A DNA stretch of 5,144 nt, from NCBI GenBank assembly GCA_903905665.1, contig CAIVHJ010000159.1, positions 1 through 5,144 of the forward strand, in the 5' to 3' direction. The notes under the pieces are model-generated. The model saw nothing but the letters and a program-made list of their open reading frames with translations, did not search any database and had not been told where the DNA came from. Of this stretch, positions 1 to 4,317 are shown piece by piece. This stretch comes from an uncultured Phycisphaerales bacterium (GTDB taxonomy: Bacteria; Planctomycetota; Phycisphaerae; UBA1845; CAIVHJ01). The position numbers and the translations under genes were made by a program. Each line of letters starts with the position of its first letter. The stretch's first letter is position 1.

Positions 1-1
1 C

Positions 2-91
2 GCCATCAACTGTACAAATGAATCGATACTATCCAGACGACATGGTAAAATTGCCGACTACACGAATCTATTAAAAAGGTTGATCGCATGA
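2..91 (+). CDS. Possible C-terminal tail of an upstream gene (partial)
   Basis: From base 2 one frame is open for 29 codons and stops with TGA at 89-91. That stop overlaps the ATG of the lipoprotein gene as ATGA, the classical arrangement for translational coupling. The residues end in a plausible helix (IADYTNLLKRLIA). Against this, the codons are A/T-rich and include several that are rare elsewhere in the window (ATA, CTA, AGA, TTA, AGG), and a second frame is also open here (3-74). The piece is too short to assign a family. It may equally be non-coding leader of the lipoprotein gene. Confidence 0.2.
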   Translation, partial: AINCTNESILSRRHGKIADYTNLLKRLIA

Positions 92-1236
92 GACGAATCA
101 ATTGGGCACACGCGATTGTTGGAACCATCTGGGGAAGCGCCGTGATTGTTATTTCCAGTTGCGGGGATTCCAATCCCGGCGCCGGCAACGATAACAGTTC
201 CAATTCCAACCCCGTGGTCATCTTCGATAACGGGAACGTCGGGGGGGTTCTCAATAACCCCACCAGCCCGACCACGTTTACCATCCAAAGATATTACCGC
301 ATCACCCTGATCAGAGATTACCACTGGAATGACGGTGCCGGAACAACCAGTCCTGGTACGATCGCCTTGAGCGATGGGTTTGGAACCACCTACGGACCGT
401 GGCAAACCACCGAAACCGATGCCATGAACTATAACTGGGAATGCACACCCAACGAAATCATCCCGCCCGGAACCTACACGGTGCTGGACTCCGATCCGGC
501 CACGTGGTCTCACAATCCCACGTCCGGCAATGCCGGCATGAGTTACATCGAGGGAATCCCCATCGGCGATGGAACCGACGGAGAGAATAACAGCAACGAA
601 AACAGTAATACCAACGTCAATGAAAATGAAAATGACAATGGCAACAATAATTCCGGAGGCGTGCTTGAGGAACTACAACAGATACATCGCGTACAAGTCA
701 TCCTGGAGGGTGCCGAGTTGCTCTGGCAGGATTACAGCTGCGAGGGCGAACCTTCCACCATATACGCAACCGTCAACGAAAGTGAATATGATAACATGTG
801 GGATTTGTATTTGAATGACGGTTTTGTGTGGTCGGGTTACGATTTTTCCGGCGAAGATGAATATTATCAGGTCAGCGGTCGTTTTTCTGAAGACGGATCA
901 ACTCTGTTGGAATTAACCTTCATCTTCAAAAAAGTGGACAACACTGAAGGTTGGATGGTCTCTCCGCCGTTCGATGAAGAACGAAGAAACATCACCGTAC
1001 TGAATCTGCCGTTACAGGAGAGTGTGTACAACAGCGATTCACTCGTCGGCTACGCGGGCGTGGATCATCCCGAAAACGGCAGCGCTTCATCCCGTGTCGA
1101 TCTGGATGTGGCCTTGGTTTATGGCAGTTGTGCAGCTGGCGGCGGTGGACACATTGATTACTGGCCGAGATGGACGGTTCTGCCTTTGGATATCAAATGG
1201 GACAATGCCAATCTTTCGGTCTATTTAGGCCAATAA
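88..1236 (+). CDS. Secreted two-domain lipoprotein with Asn-rich linkers
   Basis: This is a 382-residue predicted lipoprotein of unknown function. The N-terminus has two Arg residues, a hydrophobic stretch (about 8-21) and a lipobox I22-S23-S24-C25, so Cys25 should be lipidated and the protein anchored in the envelope. A short Asn/Ser/Gly-rich linker follows (26-43). Domain 1 (about 62-156) has the order YHW, GTIAL, YGPW, PPGTYTV and DSDPATW. I recognise this order as recurring in secreted bacterial proteins but cannot name the family. A second linker (166-191) has Asn at nearly every other position. Domain 2 (about 194-382) is rich in aromatic and acidic residues and probably beta-rich; I do not recognise it. 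ATG 88 is preceded by AAAAAGG (73-79), a modest ribosome binding site 8 nt upstream. Asn-rich linkers after the lipid anchor are common in planctomycete lipoproteins. Confidence is high that it is a lipoprotein and low for any function. Confidence 0.88.
   Translation: MRRINWAHAIVGTIWGSAVIVISSCGDSNPGAGNDNSSNSNPVVIFDNGNVGGVLNNPTSPTTFTIQRYYRITLIRDYHWNDGAGTTSPGTIALSDGFGTTYGPWQTTETDAMNYNWECTPNEIIPPGTYTVLDSDPATWSHNPTSGNAGMSYIEGIPIGDGTDGENNSNENSNTNVNENENDNGNNNSGGVLEELQQIHRVQVILEGAELLWQDYSCEGEPSTIYATVNESEYDNMWDLYLNDGFVWSGYDFSGEDEYYQVSGRFSEDGSTLLELTFIFKKVDNTEGWMVSPPFDEERRNITVLNLPLQESVYNSDSLVGYAGVDHPENGSASSRVDLDVALVYGSCAAGGGGHIDYWPRWTVLPLDIKWDNANLSVYLGQ
568..660 (+). repeat. Low-complexity Asn/Glu linker-coding segment
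   Basis: This segment encodes residues 161-191 of the lipoprotein. Within residues 167-188, 13 of 22 positions are Asn, alternating with Glu, Ser, Thr, Val, Asp and Gly. The DNA is a run of AAY codons broken by GAA, AGY and similar codons. Such A-rich near-repeats can change length by slippage. At the protein level it is likely a flexible hydrophilic spacer between the two folded domains. Confidence 0.8.
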
Positions 1237-1280
1237 AGATGAAAACCAGGTTCCACGCCCTCTCGCCGGCATGATCCCCT

Positions 1281-1295
1281 CGGAGACTCCGTTTT
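1281..1295 (+). terminator. Weak candidate terminator after the lipoprotein gene
   Basis: CGGA-GAC-TCCG (1281-1291) forms a short hairpin followed at once by TTTT (1292-1295), 45 bases after the lipoprotein stop. The T-run is also part of a perfect 8-bp inverted repeat, ATGAAAAC (1239-1246) against GTTTTCAT (1291-1298), which would enclose the hairpin in a larger stem. A second small stem, TTCCCT (1302-1307) with AGGGAA (1317-1322), follows without a T-run. Each stem is short, so termination here is only plausible. Confidence 0.3.
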
Positions 1296-1372
1296 CATAG
1301 TTTCCCTGATCGTCAAAGGGAACGTCCGACACGGTGGCCGTTCAATTTTGTCGATGGCGGGTCATTTTTGCG

Positions 1373-1395
1373 GCCTGAAGGTTATAATTTCAGGC
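1373..1395 (+). promoter_or_regulatory. Candidate yggX promoter with a dyad operator around the -10
   Basis: TATAAT at 1383-1388 is a perfect sigma-70-type -10 box, 34 bp upstream of the yggX start. No good -35 hexamer lies 16-18 bp upstream; the best is GGTCAT at 1360-1365. The box sits in the 9-bp spacer of a perfect 7-bp inverted repeat, GCCTGAA (1373-1379) and TTCAGGC (1389-1395). Transcription would start near 1395, so the dyad is better placed as a protein-binding operator than as an RNA hairpin. A weak -35 with a dyad over the -10 would fit a regulated promoter. The regulator is unknown, and the half-site does not match the Fur consensus I know. Confidence 0.4.
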
Positions 1396-1409
1396 GATGA
1401 TTTCGGAAC

Positions 1410-1420
1410 AGGAGGTGATT
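1410..1420 (+). promoter_or_regulatory. Near-perfect Shine-Dalgarno deciding the yggX start
   Basis: AGGAGGTGATT matches ten consecutive bases of the anti-Shine-Dalgarno complement. It lies a few bases before GTG 1423 and supports that codon over the upstream ATGs. Such a strong site may offset the GTG start. Confidence 0.8.
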
Positions 1421-1422
1421 GC

Positions 1423-1683
1423 GTGAATCCAGATGATAAAGTCGAAAAAGAAATGATATTTTGTTCTCGCTGCCACGAATTGAAATCTCGGCTGGCCAAA
1501 CCACCGTTCAAAGGTCCACTGGGTCAGAAGATTTATGAGAAAGTTTCGGCGTCGGCCTGGCAGGAATGGCTGAAGGCTGGAACGATATTGATCAACGAGT
1601 TGCGACTGGATTTGTCCAATCCACGCCACTCGGAAATCTACGACCAGCACATGAGCGAGTTCTTGAATCTGGACAAGGAGTAA
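1423..1683 (+). CDS. yggX: YggX-family Fe(2+)-trafficking / Fe-S protection protein
   Basis: This encodes an 86-aa cytosolic protein, close to the 91 residues of E. coli YggX. Landmarks in family order are F13-C14, the loop with L33-G34 and KIY (36-38), S42 then AWQEW (45-49), and TILINE (54-59), followed by R61-L62 and F80-L81 near the end. In enterobacteria YggX protects Fe-S clusters from oxidative damage and is proposed to handle ferrous iron; the Cys corresponding to C14 matters for that role. GTG 1423 is chosen as start because AGGAGGTGAT (1410-1419) lies just upstream and is nearly the full complement of the 16S tail. Upstream in-frame ATGs (1348, 1354) would read through the -10 box and add residues foreign to the family. 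One oddity is the extra Cys in C14-S-R-C17-H18, which makes a CxxC absent from E. coli YggX. The loop also reads FKGPLG where E. coli has YPGELG. Confidence 0.9.
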   Translation: MNPDDKVEKEMIFCSRCHELKSRLAKPPFKGPLGQKIYEKVSASAWQEWLKAGTILINELRLDLSNPRHSEIYDQHMSEFLNLDKE

Positions 1684-1755
1684 GAAGTTTAAGAGTTCAG
1701 GAGTTCAGGAGTTTAAGAGTTAAAAAGTTTAGGAGTTCAAGAGTTGAGGAGTTAG
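1684..1755. repeat. Nine tandem copies of an 8-bp unit (RRAGTTYA type)
   Basis: Directly after the yggX stop codon, GTT recurs at 1687, 1695, 1703, 1711, 1719, 1727, 1735, 1743 and 1751, an exact 8-bp pitch with no insertion or deletion. The common unit is AGAGTTCA or GGAGTTCA, with variation mainly in the purines before GTT and the base after it. Because 8 is not a multiple of 3, any open frame across it yields an 8-residue peptide repeat. The overlapping frame at 1566-1889 shows this (RSLRVQEF, RSLRVKKF, RSSRVEEL) and is an artefact of the repeat. Four copies contain AGGAG. I recall similar GAGTTCAA-type tracts between genes in many unrelated bacterial genomes. Function unknown. Confidence 0.9.
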
Positions 1756-1842
1756 TCGGCGGCTCGACAGGAGGGGCAAGTCCGGTCACAATAGCGAGTT
1801 TCCCGCACGAGATGAAGTGGAGAGAGTCGAATACGCTGGCAC
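1756..1842. other. Unassigned part of the yggX-greA gap
   Basis: I see no gene, convincing promoter or terminator here. There is an isolated CAGGAGGGG near 1769 with no start codon at the right distance. If greA has its own promoter it should lie here or in the palindromic element that follows, but no hexamer pair with acceptable spacing stands out. Confidence 0.5.
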
Positions 1843-1884
1843 TTTCCCCTCACCCTGTCCTCTGCCCCCAAGGGGGAGGGAAGT
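1843..1884. repeat. C-rich/G-rich palindromic intergenic element
   Basis: A pyrimidine-rich arm (CCCCTCACCCTGTCCTCT) runs into CCCCC (1865-1869), AA, GGGGG (1872-1876) and AGGG. This can form a strong hairpin whose stem continues past a bulged G through T-A, C-G and a T-G wobble. It resembles a degenerate copy of the CCCTCACCC...CTCTCCCC/GGGGAGAGGG repeat that I recall as common between genes in many bacteria. No T-run follows, so it is not a standard intrinsic terminator. It lies 30 bp upstream of the greA start and might still affect transcription or mRNA stability. Confidence 0.6.
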
Positions 1885-1900
1885 TCTGAGGTCATCGACC

Positions 1901-1908
1901 GGAAGGAG
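1901..1908 (+). promoter_or_regulatory. Shine-Dalgarno of the greA-like gene
   Basis: GGAAGGAG ends 5 bases before GTG 1914. GTG 1908 overlaps the site itself and is therefore unlikely to be the start. ATG 1938 is in frame but has no comparable site. Confidence 0.6.
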
Positions 1909-1913
1909 TGGTC

Positions 1914-4109
1914 GTGAGATTAACCGCCGATCAAGCGATGGAATGTCTGAACCGAAACGACACGCAAGGCATCGAAGATGCTCTGATGACCGCCATCGAA
2001 GATGAGCAGTCCGACCTGCTTTCGTGGTTTCCCGTTCTGGAGCGATTCAGTAAAACGGCGCCGCCGGATTCGGCAGAGACGCCGGCATGGGCCTATCTGG
2101 AAGTCCTCCCTCAGCGATTGAGTCCGCTGCAAGCGATTAAGCCCGCCGGCGAAGTCATGCGGTGGTTTCCCCAAAGCCGCAACCTGCGCGAGCAGGGGGT
2201 TCGGCTTTATCGAGCCGCCTATTCCGACCGCAAGGGAATCGACCCGCTGCTTGAGCTTTCAGGATTGGGGAGGGACAAGCCGGTTCGCCGGGCGCTTGAA
2301 ATCCTCGAACTGAGTCTGTCGATTCAGCCCGGAACATTCCTGGTGGGCAGGCATGACCCTTCGGCGGTTCGGGTGGTTCGGGTGGACGAAGCGACGTGGA
2401 ACGTTCACGTCGAAACTCCGCATGGGGAAGAATTGTTCGACGCGGCGACGCTGAGCGAGCAATATGAAATCGCCCGGGAGCGGGAATTTCGGGTGATGCA
2501 ACAGTTCGATCCGGAGGGACTGGGCAAACTGGTTCGGGAAGAGCCGGTGGAGGTGATTTTGGATTTGCTTCGGCTTCACCGTCATGAGTTGACGTCGGAC
2601 CAGCTCGAAACGATCCTGACCCCTCAATATCTGGCGCGCGAAGAATTCGGCCAATGGTGGAGCCGGGCCCGATCCTCGCTTCGCAAGCATCCGCGAATCC
2701 GTCTGGAGGGTCGCAACCCGGTGGTGATTTCATATCAGGAGGGCGATCTGGGTCTGGAAGAGGATTATTGGAAGCGATTGGAGCTTCAGGCTACTCCCAA
2801 AAAATGGATCGAAGTGGTGGAGGAATATCTTCGAGAGACAAAAGCAAAAAAGATGAAACCCGACGAAGCGTTCTTGCAGCGAGTGTCGCAAGCTGTCTGC
2901 CAACAATCCACCGACATGGAAAAAGAGCGACATTCGCGGCGGCTGGAAGCGTGGCTGGCGGCGGGGGTGTTGAGCCGTCGGGCGGGAAGCGGCGGTTGCG
3001 ACGAAGATGTGTTGCGGGTCGTCGATTCGTTTTCATCACCGGGTGAAGCGATTGAGACGTTGTCCGGCGATATGTTCCGCGAATCGGTCATTGCGATTCT
3101 CAAGCAGCACCGTTCGGATCGATGGACCGAGACCTGTGTGGCGCTGTTGCCGGGGGTTCAGCCGAAATTGGCGGATACACTTTATGACGAGATTGTTGCG
3201 GCGGGGCAAGCCGATCGGATGAAGGAGCTTCCGCAGATCATCCTTTCGGATCCGGTGAAGTGGGTTCATGGACTTTGCTGGATGTGGGAACGGGTTGAAC
3301 CCGTCGTCGGATTCGAACTGCCGCCGCCGCTTACGTTGCTGACGCGGTTCATTCAGGTGCTGGATCGCACCGAGCACGCGAAGGACATTTCGACGGAGCG
3401 GATTCGGGAGATTCGAGCGACGGTGCGTTCGGCGCTGGTTCACAATTCATGCAGACGATTCCGGGCCTGTCTGGATCAAATTGACGGGGGCATGGCGGAA
3501 GCGCTACGCAGTCAGATCGTGCGTTCCGGCAGCCTCACCGAAGTCGCCCGAAGGGATTTGATGCGTTGTCTCAACGCGAGATTTCCGACGGCGTCGAGTT
3601 CCGCCAGCCGAAATCCGTGGGAAGAAACCGAGGTGCTCTACTACACATCGGCGGGTTTGGCGGTCAAAGAAGCCGACTTGAACGAGTTGGTCAACGTCAA
3701 GATGAAAGAAAACGCGATCGCGATCGGCGAGGCGGCGGCGCGCGGGGACCTCAGCGAAAATTCGGAATACAAGTTTGCACTGGAGGAACGCGATCTGCTG
3801 CAATTGCGGGTGCGAGAAATCCAAAACCAGATGGCCCGGTCGCGGTTGCTGACGTCGTGGGACGTTCCCACCGATCACATCGGCGTGGGAAGTCGCGTGG
3901 AATTTCGGAACGTGCAGACCGGCGAGATTTTGACGCTGACGTTTCTGGGGCCGTGGGAATCGAACACGCAGCAGAACATTCTCAACTATCAGGCGCCCCT
4001 GAGCCAGAAACTGATGGGCTTGAAACCCGGTGCGACGGTCGATCTGGATTACGGTGAAACGAACGGAACGTTCGAGGTGGTTAACCTCTCCGTAGGAGTC
4101 GGCGCGTGA
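1914..4109 (+). CDS. greA: Long GreA/GreB-family transcription elongation factor
   Basis: This encodes a 731-aa cytosolic protein whose last ~158 residues (from about 574) match a whole GreA, which is 158 residues in E. coli. The coiled-coil finger carries GDLSENSEY at 611-619. Its tip acidic residues D612 and E615 match the GreA pair that enters the RNA polymerase secondary channel and positions Mg2+ for cleavage of backtracked RNA. The C-terminal FKBP-like domain (about 658-731) keeps the family pattern around PLSQKLMGLKPG. Residues 1-570 are mostly predicted helical, with a possible small beta segment at 139-190. A block at 199-270 contains FDPEGL, then W248-W249 in FGQWWSRARSSLRKHP. Chlamydiae and spirochaetes have GreA proteins of roughly 700-900 aa with comparable N-terminal extensions, so this is probably that form. 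What the N-terminal part does is not known to me. GTG 1914 is chosen because of the Shine-Dalgarno spacing. No dedicated promoter is evident, and readthrough from yggX across the repeats is possible. Confidence 0.88.
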   Translation: MRLTADQAMECLNRNDTQGIEDALMTAIEDEQSDLLSWFPVLERFSKTAPPDSAETPAWAYLEVLPQRLSPLQAIKPAGEVMRWFPQSRNLREQGVRLYRAAYSDRKGIDPLLELSGLGRDKPVRRALEILELSLSIQPGTFLVGRHDPSAVRVVRVDEATWNVHVETPHGEELFDAATLSEQYEIAREREFRVMQQFDPEGLGKLVREEPVEVILDLLRLHRHELTSDQLETILTPQYLAREEFGQWWSRARSSLRKHPRIRLEGRNPVVISYQEGDLGLEEDYWKRLELQATPKKWIEVVEEYLRETKAKKMKPDEAFLQRVSQAVCQQSTDMEKERHSRRLEAWLAAGVLSRRAGSGGCDEDVLRVVDSFSSPGEAIETLSGDMFRESVIAILKQHRSDRWTETCVALLPGVQPKLADTLYDEIVAAGQADRMKELPQIILSDPVKWVHGLCWMWERVEPVVGFELPPPLTLLTRFIQVLDRTEHAKDISTERIREIRATVRSALVHNSCRRFRACLDQIDGGMAEALRSQIVRSGSLTEVARRDLMRCLNARFPTASSSASRNPWEETEVLYYTSAGLAVKEADLNELVNVKMKENAIAIGEAAARGDLSENSEYKFALEERDLLQLRVREIQNQMARSRLLTSWDVPTDHIGVGSRVEFRNVQTGEILTLTFLGPWESNTQQNILNYQAPLSQKLMGLKPGATVDLDYGETNGTFEVVNLSVGVGA

Positions 4110-4150
4110 AGAACACGTTCCCTGACGACCGCGTCTCTGATTATTCATCA

Positions 4151-4181
4151 TTTCTTCCTTTTTCTCCTTTCTCTCTTTTCC
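4151..4181. repeat. 31-bp pure polypyrimidine/polypurine tract
   Basis: Every base from 4151 to 4181 on the + strand is C or T, and after one G the tract continues as TTTTTC (4183-4188). Such tracts can form triplex DNA and are prone to slippage. It starts 42 bp after the greA-like stop. Confidence 0.8.
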
Positions 4182-4182
4182 G

Positions 4183-4257
4183 TTTTTCATTTTCAATCTC
4201 TCCGTGTTCTCTGTGCTCTCCGTGGTTAGTTCTTTTTCCCATTTTCAATTTTTCATT
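4183..4257. repeat. Duplicated TTTTTCATT / CATTTTCAAT modules flanking 9-bp repeats
   Basis: CATTTTCAAT occurs at 4188-4197 and 4240-4249. TTTTTCATT occurs at 4183-4191 and 4249-4257. Between them lie three 9-bp units: CTCTCCGTG (4198-4206), TTCTCTGTG (4207-4215) and CTCTCCGTG (4216-4224), the first and third identical. On the - strand this reads as CACGGAGAG-type units, a pattern I recall as widespread in bacterial intergenic DNA. Confidence 0.8.
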
Positions 4258-4264
4258 CAACTTC

Positions 4265-4293
4265 TTCTTGGCGGTCTCTGCGTGCTCTGCGGT
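4265..4293. repeat. Second 9-bp-period repeat (CTCTGCG type)
   Basis: CTCTGCG occurs at 4276-4282 and 4285-4291, a 9-bp pitch, preceded by TTCTTGGCGG (4265-4274). On the - strand this gives ACCGCAGAGCACGCAGAG, related in style but not in exact sequence to the CACGGAGAG units some 50 bp away. Confidence 0.65.
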
Positions 4294-4317
4294 AAAATCT
4301 TATCCACATTCCGCAAT

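Larger units (their letters stand above)
4110..4317. other. Convergent intergenic region filled with short repeats
   Basis: This gap separates the 3' ends of the greA-like gene (+) and the beta-helix gene (-). It contains no credible gene: the open frames across it consist of the repeats read as F/S/L-rich peptides. No strong hairpin with a T-run was found for either strand. A GACG-ACCG-CGTC stem at 4124-4135 is short and has no adjacent T-run. The long T-rich tracts would favour termination of + strand transcripts in a general way. Confidence 0.6.

Noticed and set aside
1348..1422. In-frame upstream ATG starts for yggX (1348, 1354)
   Set aside because: They would translate through the TATAAT box and dyad and add residues not found in the family. 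The near-perfect Shine-Dalgarno at 1410-1420 points to GTG 1423.
1684..1755. CRISPR-like array
   Set aside because: Units are 8 bp with no spacers, and no cas genes are present. It is a simple tandem repeat.
1566..1889. 107-codon + strand frame overlapping yggX and the repeats
   Set aside because: It overlaps a recognisable gene in another frame, and its repeated RSLRV peptides come from the 8-bp DNA repeat. No ribosome binding site.
2155..2733. 192-codon - strand frame inside the greA-like gene
   Set aside because: Antisense shadow of a well-supported gene, with Pro/Arg-rich composition and no family resemblance.
4074..4088. GAGGT-GGTTA-ACCTC inverted repeat near the end of greA
   Set aside because: Only 5 bp, inside conserved coding sequence, with no T-run. 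Probably chance.
4124..4135. GACG-ACCG-CGTC hairpin as greA terminator
   Set aside because: The stem is four pairs and no T-run follows directly, so it is not sufficient to call.
3504..4196. 230-codon - strand frame antisense to the GreA module
   Set aside because: It runs opposite the most conserved part of GreA and starts in the polypurine tract (lysine/glutamate-rich artefact). It is a shadow.
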